The notes: generated by a model from the letters alone, not told the origin. Numbered from the stretch's first letter, positions 20,493-30,373 are shown. The stretch: DNA of 53,334 nt from Microcaldota archaeon (GCA_026413965.1 JAOAJY010000001.1:1-53334); one strand, 5' to 3'. Made by a program: numbers and translations.

Positions 20493-20599
20493 AAGCCTTG
20501 GATATGCTGGCAAATGTTTTTAACCATTTCCGACAAGAAAGCAGCCTGATATTTTTTTACACGAATTGACACAATATCAATTTGAGGAGGAGGTGCCCC

Positions 20600-21304
20600 A
20601 TGCAAAAAAAGAAAGAAACGCCTTATTATCTTGAGGTTCCTGCTTTGCCGAACCCCATAAGCAAAAGCAGGGCAGTATTCCTCCGCCTCTTCGGAAAGCT
20701 GGAGAAGGCAGAAGCAAGATACAAGGAAGCTTTGATTGAGCATGAGGCTTTCAAGAAAGCTTCTTTTTGGGCTTCAAAGAGGAATTATATTGAGGCAGGC
20801 AACTGCCTTCTTTACGCAGCAGAAAAAATTGGCGATGGGAAAGAGCCTTCAGAAAATCTTTCAGAAAGCCAATTTTCCCTTCTGCAAAAAGCAATAGAAT
20901 GCTACAAGAAGTGGCAAGAGTCTGAGGGAAAAAGCGCCTATGTCCTCATCAAGCTTGGGGAATGCTGCCACTACCTTAGGCAGCCCTCTGAGCATGCCAA
21001 ACATTTCGCTGAGGCAATCAGAATTTCTGGGCTAGCAAAAGCGGACAACAAGGCCCAGGCTGCCCAAAAGCTTCATGAAATCAAGCACAGCCTCCTTTTG
21101 GAGCTTTATTCGGAAGAATTCTCTTTGGAAAAGGCTTTATTTTTGATAAGAGAATTCAGGCAGACTGCCAAAAAAACAGGAAAAGACGCATCAAAAGAGG
21201 CAGAAAAGTGGCTGAACGAAACCCTGCAGGAATACGCAAATTCTGGAGGCAATGATGAGGCATGCCATGCGCTTGCTGGAAAAGGCAGGGGGAAAAGAAG
21301 GTGA
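20600..21304 (+). CDS. Hypothetical TPR-like helical protein
   Basis: SD gaggaggtg before ATG at 20600; helical repeats. Confidence 0.65.
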   Translation: MQKKKETPYYLEVPALPNPISKSRAVFLRLFGKLEKAEARYKEALIEHEAFKKASFWASKRNYIEAGNCLLYAAEKIGDGKEPSENLSESQFSLLQKAIECYKKWQESEGKSAYVLIKLGECCHYLRQPSEHAKHFAEAIRISGLAKADNKAQAAQKLHEIKHSLLLELYSEEFSLEKALFLIREFRQTAKKTGKDASKEAEKWLNETLQEYANSGGNDEACHALAGKGRGKRR

Positions 21305-21346
21305 GCCCGCAACTGCTTTAAAAAACTCTAACGCGATTTTTCCATC

Positions 21347-22465
21347 ATGAATATTGCCATGTTCACAGACAGCTACCTGCCGAACACTGATGGGGTAGTG
21401 ACATCCATAATAAACTACCGGAAAGGGCTGGAAAAAGAAGGGCACCGCATGATAATTTTTGCCCCAGACTCCCCAATGGCAAAAAAAGAGGCAGGAGTTT
21501 ACCGATATGCCGCAGTGCCCTTTCCCCCTTATCCAGAATACCGCGCCGCCATTTTCCCATATGTTCCAGCAGACATTGCTAAAAAAAACAGCATTTCGCT
21601 TGTCCACTGCAAAGCCATGGTGAGCATGGGGGTCTCTGCCTTCTCCTTCGCCAACCGCGCCAAGCTGCCCTCAATAGCTTCGCTTGAGACCATGATACCA
21701 GAGGGGGCGCACTACATTGTCCCAAGCAGGACTGCCGAGAGGATAGGCAGGAAGATAGGATGGGCCTATTTGCGCTGGCTTTACCGGCATTTTGAGCTGA
21801 TAACCGCCCCTTCCAAGCATGCGCAGCGCATTTTAGCCGAAAATAAGATAGACTCTGAGATTTTGCCCTCGCCGATAGACACTGATAGGTTTTTCCCAAG
21901 CAAAAATTGCGCAGAGCTTAAAAAAAGGCTGGGCTTGGAGGGCAAGAAAGTGGCAATAGCAGTAGGCAGGGTGGTCAAGGAAAAAAACTATTCTTTCCTG
22001 GTTTCTGTGGCAAAGGAGATGAAAGACAGCGCGGCATGCTTTTTGATAGTTGGAAAAGGCCCTTATATGGATGAGCTGAAGCAGCAGGCCTGGAAAGAAG
22101 GGGTCTTTGGCATGTTCAAGTTCGCTGGATTTGTGGAAGACAGCCTGCTTCCAGACTACTACAACGCGGCAGATGCCATGATTTTCCCTTCCTCTTTTGA
22201 GACACAAGGGCTGGCGCATCTTGAGGCAATGGCTTGCGGAAAGCCTGCCTGCGTGCTTGAGGGCACCCCCATGCAGGAGGTCATAGTGGAAGGGAAAAAC
22301 GGCCGCAGCTTTCAATATGACCCAAAGGAATGCGCTGAAAAGCTTGCGGATTGCATTGAAAAATCCGGGCGCATGGCAAAGGCAGCAAGAAAGACCGCGC
22401 TTGGGTTTTCCATACCAGCCTGCACTGCCAGGCTTTTGAGGCTTTACCAAAGGCTTCTTGAATAA
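21347..22465 (+). CDS. Glycosyltransferase family 4 (GT-B)
   Basis: MFTDSYLPNTDGVVTSI; FPSSFETQGLAHLEAMACGKP. Confidence 0.92.
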   Translation: MNIAMFTDSYLPNTDGVVTSIINYRKGLEKEGHRMIIFAPDSPMAKKEAGVYRYAAVPFPPYPEYRAAIFPYVPADIAKKNSISLVHCKAMVSMGVSAFSFANRAKLPSIASLETMIPEGAHYIVPSRTAERIGRKIGWAYLRWLYRHFELITAPSKHAQRILAENKIDSEILPSPIDTDRFFPSKNCAELKKRLGLEGKKVAIAVGRVVKEKNYSFLVSVAKEMKDSAACFLIVGKGPYMDELKQQAWKEGVFGMFKFAGFVEDSLLPDYYNAADAMIFPSSFETQGLAHLEAMACGKPACVLEGTPMQEVIVEGKNGRSFQYDPKECAEKLADCIEKSGRMAKAARKTALGFSIPACTARLLRLYQRLLE

Positions 22466-22520
22466 GACGAAAGACAAAACCTTATTAAGCACTCTATGAG
22501 AATGTAGGGCAAGTGAAACC

Positions 22521-23330
22521 ATGGTTAATATCAAATACTATTCTTATGGTTGCGCTGGGCTTGGGATATTGGGGGTGATGGGCACATACATCAGCGCAGG
22601 CAACCCCATACTCCTTTTTGTTTCCAGCTTCATGTGCCTGGTTGGGGCGGCAGGCGCAGTGGCATTCTACAAATACGGCTACTTGCTTGTCCCTCTGCTG
22701 ACTCACCGGGCCAACATAGTGCAGATTATTGAGGGGGGATGGGAGATACCGCCCAGCAACGATGTGGTGGTCAAGAATGTCGGCGGGGTTTATTACGCCT
22801 CAAAATACCTCGGTGTGAGGATTTTTGAGTCAGCCTCAGAGAAGTCTGCGGAAGAAAACATGGTTTATTCCGAGTATTTTGAGAGGGCGATTTCCTCAGT
22901 AAAATATGTGACAAAGTTTGCGATAATGGTCTATATGAAAGACATAACAGAATACAGGAACAGGATAGAGACCAAGCATGCAGAGGCTCAGCTTAGGCTT
23001 GCCCGGGAGCGCGACAAGCCCGAGCCTGATGTTTTGAAGCTTGACCGGTATGAGAAAGAGGTGGCGTCTTGGGAAAACCAGATAAACAAGCTGACTAGGG
23101 GCATAAAGCCCATGGGCTTGGTATCATATGTGATGACTACGGCTGTGGGCGTGAGCAAAGAGGCGGCAATTGCGGCAGCCACTGCGCAGGCAAACGAGCT
23201 GAAAGCCACCATATCAAATGCCTTGAATGTCCAGGTGGAAATCCTGGCTGGGGATGAGATGCTGAGGTGCTTCCAGTGGGAAGTGATGATTCCGCCCACC
23301 CCTGCTGAGCTTGAGCAGGAGCTTTTGTGA
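22521..23330 (+). CDS. Membrane protein: two N-terminal TMs (VirB3-like) plus VirB4 N-domain-like soluble region
   Basis: Two TMs in the first ~65 aa, then alpha/beta region with long helix, immediately 5' to and overlapping a VirB4-like ATPase. Confidence 0.55.
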   Translation: MVNIKYYSYGCAGLGILGVMGTYISAGNPILLFVSSFMCLVGAAGAVAFYKYGYLLVPLLTHRANIVQIIEGGWEIPPSNDVVVKNVGGVYYASKYLGVRIFESASEKSAEENMVYSEYFERAISSVKYVTKFAIMVYMKDITEYRNRIETKHAEAQLRLARERDKPEPDVLKLDRYEKEVASWENQINKLTRGIKPMGLVSYVMTTAVGVSKEAAIAAATAQANELKATISNALNVQVEILAGDEMLRCFQWEVMIPPTPAELEQELL

Positions 23331-24930
23331 AGAGGTTTTTATGGGAAGACTGGTGCTTTCAGACATTGACAATGTGGATGTGGGCAAGCGGAATTTCTTC
23401 GTGCGCCCGCCAGAGCCTCCTGAAGAGGTCTTGATGAGCGACCCCACCAACTCCATCTATATTGGCAAGACCAAAATTTTCCATGTCCCTTTTTACTGGA
23501 CATTCCAGAAAACCACCAACCCGCACATCTGCGTGGTCGGAATAACCGGATCAGGAAAGTCCTATTTTGTCAAGACTTTCCTGACCAGAGCAAGCTTTGT
23601 ATGGGGGACGAATGCCTTCATAATAGACTGGGCAGGGGAATACAAAGACTGGGTAAAGCAGACAGGCGGGAAGGTCATCTCTCTTGGGAAAGGCGCGGCA
23701 ATCAACCTTCTTGACACAGCAGGCATGAAGCCAAATGACAGGATAAAGCAGGTCATGAGGACTCTGGATCTGCTCACAGACGTAAGCCGCTATCCTGAGC
23801 AGCGCAGGCTCACCGAGCTTGCAATAGAGAAAGCCTATGTGAATGCGAAATTCAAGCTGGACTCCAAAATGCAGGTTGATGGGCTAGGCAGGCCCTTGCG
23901 CCCTCCTACGCTGCGCGATGTTCAGAAGATATTGGAGGACATGAGCGAGGCAGGAACTTACGAATTTCCAGCTGAGCTTGAGAATGCGATTTACAGGATA
24001 AGGCAATTCACAAGGGAAGGCGAGGACTTTTTCGCCCAGCAATCCACCATAGACTTGGAAAAGCTCACCAAGATAGGGCTGGTTGACTTGGACCTTTCTG
24101 GCTTGCCGGATGAGACATTCAGGGGGCTTGCCGCCCTGTCAATGCTCCAATTCATAAAGGAGAAGATGCGCGAGGAAGGATGGTCGCCAACCAAGGGCTT
24201 GAAGCTGATGGTGGTCTTGGACGAGGCCTGGAAGATTGCGAAAGAGGAGAACTCCGATGCTGTGATGATTGTGCGCGAAGGAAGGAAATACCAATTCGGG
24301 CTGATTGTAGCCTCACAAAACCCCACAGACATATCCGAAGCCATATTCTCAAATGTGGGAACAACATTCATATTGCGGGTCAAATTTGAAAGGTATCTGG
24401 ACTATCTCCAATCCACCCTGAATTTCTCAGATTATCTGCGGGGAGAGATAGCCAAGATGGGAGTGGGGCAGGCAGCAGTCAATATGGCATTCCAGACGCA
24501 GGTGAATTACCCTGAGACGTTCCTGCTTGAGAAGATAGACGGCGAAGAGCCCATGCAGGAGTTCTTCTTAGACCTTGACCGCGTCCTGACGCGCGAAGAG
24601 ATGGCGATGGAGGGGGCTCAAAAGACAGTCTCCTTTGAGAAAGACGAGCTGAAAAAGAAGCTCCGGACTTACGGGATGGGCGAAGAGCAGGCCGACGAGA
24701 TTGCCCTGCTTTTCAGCAAGAAAGGCAGGCGCATTGAGATTGCATCGTTTGTGGTTCTTTTGTCCCGCTACGGAATTGCGCGCAACAACATCTCAAGCTT
24801 CCTCAAAGAGATTGGGCTGGAAGACAGCGTGGTGGTCAGCGTGCTTGCAAATGCTGATGAGCTTGAGATAAAGCTGGGGAATGATGACATAACAGAGCAC
24901 ATACTGAAAGACACTGAGAAGGCTGAGTGA
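23311..24930 (+). CDS. VirB4/TraC-like (HerA-FtsK superfamily) ATPase
   Basis: Walker A GITGSGKSYFVKT, Walker B LMVVLDEAWKI (DEAW of VirB4/TraC), ASQNPTDI; likely start MGRLVLSDIDNVDVG at 23341. Confidence 0.85.
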   Translation: MSRSFCEEVFMGRLVLSDIDNVDVGKRNFFVRPPEPPEEVLMSDPTNSIYIGKTKIFHVPFYWTFQKTTNPHICVVGITGSGKSYFVKTFLTRASFVWGTNAFIIDWAGEYKDWVKQTGGKVISLGKGAAINLLDTAGMKPNDRIKQVMRTLDLLTDVSRYPEQRRLTELAIEKAYVNAKFKLDSKMQVDGLGRPLRPPTLRDVQKILEDMSEAGTYEFPAELENAIYRIRQFTREGEDFFAQQSTIDLEKLTKIGLVDLDLSGLPDETFRGLAALSMLQFIKEKMREEGWSPTKGLKLMVVLDEAWKIAKEENSDAVMIVREGRKYQFGLIVASQNPTDISEAIFSNVGTTFILRVKFERYLDYLQSTLNFSDYLRGEIAKMGVGQAAVNMAFQTQVNYPETFLLEKIDGEEPMQEFFLDLDRVLTREEMAMEGAQKTVSFEKDELKKKLRTYGMGEEQADEIALLFSKKGRRIEIASFVVLLSRYGIARNNISSFLKEIGLEDSVVVSVLANADELEIKLGNDDITEHILKDTEKAE

Positions 24931-24931
24931 T

Positions 24932-25228
24932 ATGGCAAAGACGATATTTTTCACGAAAGAGGAGCTGCGCAGGAAGCTTAGGCTCTACGGGCTGGATGAG
25001 GTGCGCATAGCAGAGATAACCAGCGTTTTTGACAAAAACAACAGGCACATAGATGTTGTGTCATTTGTCATAATGCTTGAAAGGTACGGGATACTGCGGA
25101 CGGACATATCGTCATTTTTGCACGATATTGGGATAGACGAAAGCACCATGATAAACATATTCTCCAAGGCAGATTTCACCAGGCTGGGGATGGGAAACCG
25201 CGAGATCACCCAAGTGGTTCTCGCTTAG
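24932..25228 (+). CDS. Small protein paralogous to the C-terminal domain of the preceding ATPase
   Basis: ELRRKLRLYGLDEVRIAEITSVFDKNNRHIDVVSFVIMLERYGILRTDISSFLHDIGIDES aligns to ELKKKLRTYGMGEEQADEIALLFSKKGRRIEIASFVVLLSRYGIARNNISSFLKEIGLEDS. Confidence 0.9.
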   Translation: MAKTIFFTKEELRRKLRLYGLDEVRIAEITSVFDKNNRHIDVVSFVIMLERYGILRTDISSFLHDIGIDESTMINIFSKADFTRLGMGNREITQVVLA

Positions 25229-25239
25229 GGGGGTAGAAT

Positions 25240-25692
25240 ATGGCAAAGGTGTGCATAATATGCGAAAAGGAGGCCGCGCAAGGGCTTGTGGTTGAGGACG
25301 ACGCAGTCATAATCGCCATACGCAAAGTAAAAAACATGCTTGGGGTAGCGAAAAACAACCAGCTTATGGTCTGCGACCTTTGCGCTGAAAGCTACAAGCG
25401 CAAAAGGGAAAGCTATGAAAGGAACATTGTCATACACACAATAATCGCCGCTCTTGTGCTGCTGGCTTTCATACTTCTGCCGCTGTTCACCTCTGGCTTT
25501 TCCATCTGGTCGCTGGTGATGGGCGTGGTGCTTGCAGGAGTGATTATGGGCTTTTCCTTATTCTCGCATGTCCCAAAAGCATCACAAAAAAAGAATGAAG
25601 AGCCGCCCGCAAAAGAATCTGCTGGCAAGCCTGCGGAAAAGCCTTCAAAAGAAAGGAAGCCGAAGAAAAAAAGAAAATCTAAAGGTGGATGA
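25240..25692 (+). CDS. Zinc-ribbon membrane protein with basic C-terminal tail
   Basis: CIIC...CDLC pair, two TM helices, Lys/Pro/Glu-rich C-terminus. Confidence 0.75.
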   Translation: MAKVCIICEKEAAQGLVVEDDAVIIAIRKVKNMLGVAKNNQLMVCDLCAESYKRKRESYERNIVIHTIIAALVLLAFILLPLFTSGFSIWSLVMGVVLAGVIMGFSLFSHVPKASQKKNEEPPAKESAGKPAEKPSKERKPKKKRKSKGG

Positions 25693-26474
25693 GATTGCTT
25701 GATTTGGCAAAGCCTGAGCAAAAACAGAATCCTTCTGGCTCTCCGGCAGCCCAGCCTGCAGCCCAGGCTTCGCCCACTGTCAGCGGATTCAGGGTGCAGG
25801 CAAAGAGAACAAAAAGCGCCAAAGAGCTGTCAAACCGGTTCGCGGAGATATCTTTCCTTGAGATGATGATTGAAGGGGAAACACTTTCTGTTCTGAATGT
25901 GGAGTCGCGCGATTTGCGCAAAGAGCCTGCCTTGTTCTCAATCATCCGCTTCAAGCCCGATGTGATTGAATGCGCATACACCTGCCTTGCCAACATGAGC
26001 CCGAAAAAAAGGCAGCTGGAAGTGCTGAGGCACTTTCTCAACATGCTTACACTGGCTGAAGACTGCTATGATGTCCAAATGAAGCAGATATACCAGCTTG
26101 TTGAAAGCTCGTTTGCGGAAATGACCGAGTACGTGTCAACAGACTATGACAAGCTTTATTCGCTTTATGACAACCTCAAAACAGAGCTGAATTCCGCCCA
26201 GAAGAAATTGAAGGAGCTGGGCGAGGCGAACTCTGTCCTCTCCAAGGAGAATTATGAGCTTAAAAGCAGGAACGATGAGCTGACTTTGCGCTTGCGCTCC
26301 CTTGAGACGCTTTCCGACAGCGTCTTGCAGCTGAAAATACAGGAGTGGCTCTCAGAGCACAACGGAGAGATAAACATATCTGATTTCTCCAAAGTCTACA
26401 ATGTCCCTGAGATGCGGGTGGAGCAGATGCTCAACAAAATGGTCACCGAGGGCTACTTGGAGACCAAGGGCTGA
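25689..26474 (+). CDS. Coiled-coil protein with C-terminal winged-helix-like domain
   Basis: ATGA overlap with upstream gene; heptad-rich middle; C-term INISDFSKVYNVPEMRVEQMLNKMVTEGYLETKG. Confidence 0.7.
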   Translation: MRLLDLAKPEQKQNPSGSPAAQPAAQASPTVSGFRVQAKRTKSAKELSNRFAEISFLEMMIEGETLSVLNVESRDLRKEPALFSIIRFKPDVIECAYTCLANMSPKKRQLEVLRHFLNMLTLAEDCYDVQMKQIYQLVESSFAEMTEYVSTDYDKLYSLYDNLKTELNSAQKKLKELGEANSVLSKENYELKSRNDELTLRLRSLETLSDSVLQLKIQEWLSEHNGEINISDFSKVYNVPEMRVEQMLNKMVTEGYLETKG

Positions 26475-29134
26475 TGGTTCCGATGGAAGAGGAGAAAAAG
26501 GGAAGCCCTGAGCTTTCCAAGCTTCGGATAACCAAGAAAGCCTATGTCTTTGATGTCCGAAAAAAATATTCCATCAGCCGCAACTTTGTGATAAAAAAGG
26601 AGGCGCAAACCCCTGCTGAAAGCATAAAGGAGAAGCTGAAGAGCCTTTTCAAAAAAAAGGAAGGCGAAAAGGAGGAGAAGCCTAAAGCCCAGCCTGCCCC
26701 TCAAAAAGCATTTGGGATAAATCCGGTGATTGCCGGAATACTTGTGGTGCTTGCGATTGTTGTTGGCAGCTTTCTTTTTGTGGTCTGGAGGATGCAGCAG
26801 GAGCCAGAGGAGCCTTCTGCGCCTGCCCAAAAAGGCTACTTTGTTGGCAAGGCAGACTACGAAATAAAGCAAGCAGAGATTTTGACCTCCCCGTCAGGCG
26901 AGGATCTTGGGAGAGTCGCATATTATAGGATAGGCTACACCGCAGAAAACTTAAGCCAGCTGAAATTCAGCCTAAAGCTTTATTCCCAAAAGCCCACCAC
27001 GCAAGTTTTCCTTTTGGAATACGCAAAGGATGGGGCAGACACTTATCCGATATTCAGAAAGCACCTGCTTGAAAATCTCAAAAGCCGCGGGATTCCCATA
27101 AGCGAGATAACCATAGAGAAGCTGGCAGAGCTTCCTGGAGGGGCGACCGTGATAGTGCCCACTGGCTACTTCCCAAAGGAGCTTTTCGGCAAAGACAGCC
27201 ATTTCAGCTTTGAGGACTTGCTTGAGCGTGGCAACAACATAGTATATATAGGATTCCAGGTTGACAGGGTGCTCAACCGGGACGGCCTGACTGAGCCTGT
27301 CGCCTCCACGAACCTCCAATTCAGCAAAGCCAAACTCTCCTCCACGGACGGATTTAGGCTTTTTGACGCGCAATATTCTGCCTCAGGAACCGGAAACCTA
27401 TACTCTGCTGGCCAGATTTACGGCTCTGTTAGCGTGGTTAAGTCCTCAAAAGGAGGAGGTGCGCTGGTCATACTTCCCCAAAGCCTTGACGGAGGCTGGC
27501 GCGGGGACCAGCGAATGACCAGCGGAGAAGTTGCAGCAGGAGATATTGCCAGGCTGATTGAGGAGCAGCGATGGCTCTTGCCAATAGCCTCGGCAGAGGC
27601 TTCTGCTGAGCTTGGCGGCGAAGAAAAGCAGGCAGGCAGCCTTGAGCTTTATAGCTCAGCATTCACAGCAAACCGAGCCTACGCACAAATTTCAGCTGAA
27701 GCTGAGGATACTGGGGGGGCAAAAACAAGGAAAGTGGAGGTCGTGGAGCTGGAAAAAGCTCCGAAAGGGGAGATGCAGCCAAGGGAGCCTGTGGCAGTGC
27801 CCTACTACCTTTCTGGGCAGCTGACTCGCCTGAACATCCAGCTGAGGGAAGACAGCTCCAAGCCTGTGAAGCTTTTTGTAAAGCTTTACAGGAACGGCTC
27901 TTTGGCTCAGGAAGAAGAGCTGGAGCTTGGGATGACCAATCCAACAGCAGAAAAGCCCAAAGACATACCCGTGAATGTTGAGCCAGGCACCTATCTTGTC
28001 CGGGTGGAAAGCCGGGAAGGTAAAGTGTACGCCCAAACTTTTGTCCGAGTGACAGGGCTGGAAGCTGGCATCAGGTCAGCCAACTGGCAGAACCGGACTT
28101 TTGTCTTTTACTTTTCGGCAGGCAATCAGTCAGTCAACCCAAGGACTGTTGAAATATCCATGGATGGCAAGAACTGGAAAAAATTCACTTCCTCACAATA
28201 CCAATTTTCTGGAGGGGAGACCCAAATTGCCTATAGCTATCCAGAAAGCATAACCCCAGGCAACCACACTTTCCAGATAATCATAGGAAGCTGGAGCAAG
28301 CAGATAGTCCAAGAATACCGCCCTACGAGGTATCCTTGGGACAACCCATTATTTGTGATTCTTGGGGTTCTTTCAATCCTTATATTTGCGGTCGGGATGT
28401 TTTTGCGCAGGCCCGAGACTTTGAAATATGGGCTGGATGTGCCTGACTTTCCTCCGATTTCTGCGATAAAGATACCTGTCAAAAGGGAAGCAGTCATGCA
28501 AATATTCAACGATGTGAACGCAAGCTATTCGTGGCAATACATGCCTCTCCGCCCAGAGGAGATAAAAAACGGCTTCCGGCGGCTAACCTACAACGGCAAG
28601 CCCATACTTATAGGGGACTTCAATTTGGAGAGGGTGCTTTTCAAGCTGAAAGAGGAGGGGAAAGTGAAGGAGGAGCTGGGATACTATGGGCTGAGCCAAT
28701 GGGAATCCCAAAGCAAGCACACCATAAGATATCTTGCGATATACCGGATAATGAGGAACGTCTTTGTCAACAGTGCAGTGCGCTTCTCCAAGCTTGACGC
28801 CATTCCTGAATGCGATGTGAAAGCAATTGTGGGCAAGGAGGAGATATACTTCCACATAATGGAGGAGCCTTTCTCTGCTGAGGACAAAACATATCCAAAT
28901 GGAGCAGTCTGCAGGGGGGCGGAAACCATAGTCCATCGGGCGCTTGCCACTGCCAAAAAAGGAACCACAATAATTGTATTCAGGACTGAGGAGGAGAGGG
29001 ATTCATTCTTTGACAGCCTCGCCGCGCCTTCCAAGCTGGCGGTGGCTTTGAAGATGGAGATAAGCAACCGGAACATTTTCCTGCTTCCTGTCAAGAACGC
29101 AATTTCGGCATTCTTGAAAGGCGTGGTCAAATAA
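26474..29134 (+). CDS. Large bitopic/bipartite membrane protein (886 aa), unknown family
   Basis: TM near N-terminus, large beta-rich extracellular region, second TM (PLFVILGVLSILIFAVGMFL), C-terminal cytoplasmic domain; overlaps upstream stop codon. Confidence 0.7.
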   Translation: MVPMEEEKKGSPELSKLRITKKAYVFDVRKKYSISRNFVIKKEAQTPAESIKEKLKSLFKKKEGEKEEKPKAQPAPQKAFGINPVIAGILVVLAIVVGSFLFVVWRMQQEPEEPSAPAQKGYFVGKADYEIKQAEILTSPSGEDLGRVAYYRIGYTAENLSQLKFSLKLYSQKPTTQVFLLEYAKDGADTYPIFRKHLLENLKSRGIPISEITIEKLAELPGGATVIVPTGYFPKELFGKDSHFSFEDLLERGNNIVYIGFQVDRVLNRDGLTEPVASTNLQFSKAKLSSTDGFRLFDAQYSASGTGNLYSAGQIYGSVSVVKSSKGGGALVILPQSLDGGWRGDQRMTSGEVAAGDIARLIEEQRWLLPIASAEASAELGGEEKQAGSLELYSSAFTANRAYAQISAEAEDTGGAKTRKVEVVELEKAPKGEMQPREPVAVPYYLSGQLTRLNIQLREDSSKPVKLFVKLYRNGSLAQEEELELGMTNPTAEKPKDIPVNVEPGTYLVRVESREGKVYAQTFVRVTGLEAGIRSANWQNRTFVFYFSAGNQSVNPRTVEISMDGKNWKKFTSSQYQFSGGETQIAYSYPESITPGNHTFQIIIGSWSKQIVQEYRPTRYPWDNPLFVILGVLSILIFAVGMFLRRPETLKYGLDVPDFPPISAIKIPVKREAVMQIFNDVNASYSWQYMPLRPEEIKNGFRRLTYNGKPILIGDFNLERVLFKLKEEGKVKEELGYYGLSQWESQSKHTIRYLAIYRIMRNVFVNSAVRFSKLDAIPECDVKAIVGKEEIYFHIMEEPFSAEDKTYPNGAVCRGAETIVHRALATAKKGTTIIVFRTEEERDSFFDSLAAPSKLAVALKMEISNRNIFLLPVKNAISAFLKGVVK

Positions 29135-29175
29135 ACCCTTATAAATTGCAGATGGATTGGATTTTCGGTAGGTTT

Positions 29176-30369
29176 ATGAAGGTAGCCATGCTTGGCTGGG
29201 AATTCCCGCCTTTCATGTCTGGCGGGCTGGGAGTCCACTGCTTTGAGCTGACAAGAGCATTGTGCAGGCTGGGGGTTCGCATAGATTTTTACATGCCAGT
29301 CAGCGGGCAAAAGGTTGAAAGCTCCTGCCCTTCAATAAGGATCATTGAAGTCGCAAAAACCGAGCTTAGGCCTTATCTTTTTTTCTCAAAAGCCTCCCAA
29401 AAGGCAAGCTATGGAGAGAACCTGATTTCCGCGGTCAGAGAATATTGGAAAAAATGCGAGGAGGCTGTGGTGGAATGCGCCAGGGAGGAAAAATACGACC
29501 TTGTGCACACCCATGACTGGCTCACATACAAGGCAGGGGCAGAGGCAAGCAGAAGATTGCGCATGCCGCTTGTCCAGACGTTCCACTCCACTGAGTTTGA
29601 CCGAACCTCTTGGCCTTGGGATTACATACTTGGAGTGGAAAGGGAAGCAGCAGAGAAAGCAGACTTGATAATAGCAGTGAGCAATCGCATGAAAGAGCAA
29701 GTCATGCGCCTTGGGGCTCCAAAGGAGAAGATAAGGGTGGTTTACAACGGGGTGGATTACGCAAGGTTTTCTTGCCCTCAGACTCTTGGCAAAGCAGAGC
29801 AAAATTTCAAGGGGGGCAAAAAGCTTGTCCTTTTTTTGGGGAGGCTGACCGAGCAGAAGGGACCTGTCCAGTTTTTGCACGCGGCAAAGAAGGTGCTTTC
29901 AGCCAATCCAGACGTCATCTTTGTGATTGTGGGCAAAGGGGAGCTGCTTCCGCTTCTGATAAACATGAGCATTTCCCTTGGAATATCGCAAAATGTCAGG
30001 TTCTTGGGGTTTGTGCCTGAGGAAGAGCAGAAGAAGATATACAAAATGGCGGATGTGTTTGTCATGCCCTCAACCTCCGAGCCATTCGGGATAACCGCCT
30101 TGGAGGCCATGAGCAGCGGAGTTCCGGTGATAATCTCCAAAACCTCAGGAGTGGCTGAGATAGCAAAAGCCGCAATAAAGGTGGATTTCTGGGACATCGA
30201 CAAGATGGCCGACAGGATACTTGCGGTCCTCAAATACCAGCCGCTTGCCGCCACCATGTCAAAGCTTGCGGAACGGGAGGCAAGCTCTTTTGGATGGGAA
30301 AAAACCGCAGAGAAAACTTTGGAGGTTTACAAGGAAGCGCTGTCCAAGCATGCGGAAAGAAAGCTGTGA
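29176..30369 (+). CDS. Glycosyltransferase family 4 / glycogen synthase-like
   Basis: MKVAMLGWEFPPFMSGGLGVHCFELTRAL; FVMPSTSEPFGITALEAMSSGVPVI; TATA ttataaat upstream of the ATG at 29176. Confidence 0.92.
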   Translation: MKVAMLGWEFPPFMSGGLGVHCFELTRALCRLGVRIDFYMPVSGQKVESSCPSIRIIEVAKTELRPYLFFSKASQKASYGENLISAVREYWKKCEEAVVECAREEKYDLVHTHDWLTYKAGAEASRRLRMPLVQTFHSTEFDRTSWPWDYILGVEREAAEKADLIIAVSNRMKEQVMRLGAPKEKIRVVYNGVDYARFSCPQTLGKAEQNFKGGKKLVLFLGRLTEQKGPVQFLHAAKKVLSANPDVIFVIVGKGELLPLLINMSISLGISQNVRFLGFVPEEEQKKIYKMADVFVMPSTSEPFGITALEAMSSGVPVIISKTSGVAEIAKAAIKVDFWDIDKMADRILAVLKYQPLAATMSKLAEREASSFGWEKTAEKTLEVYKEALSKHAERKL

Positions 30370-30373
30370 TGGT

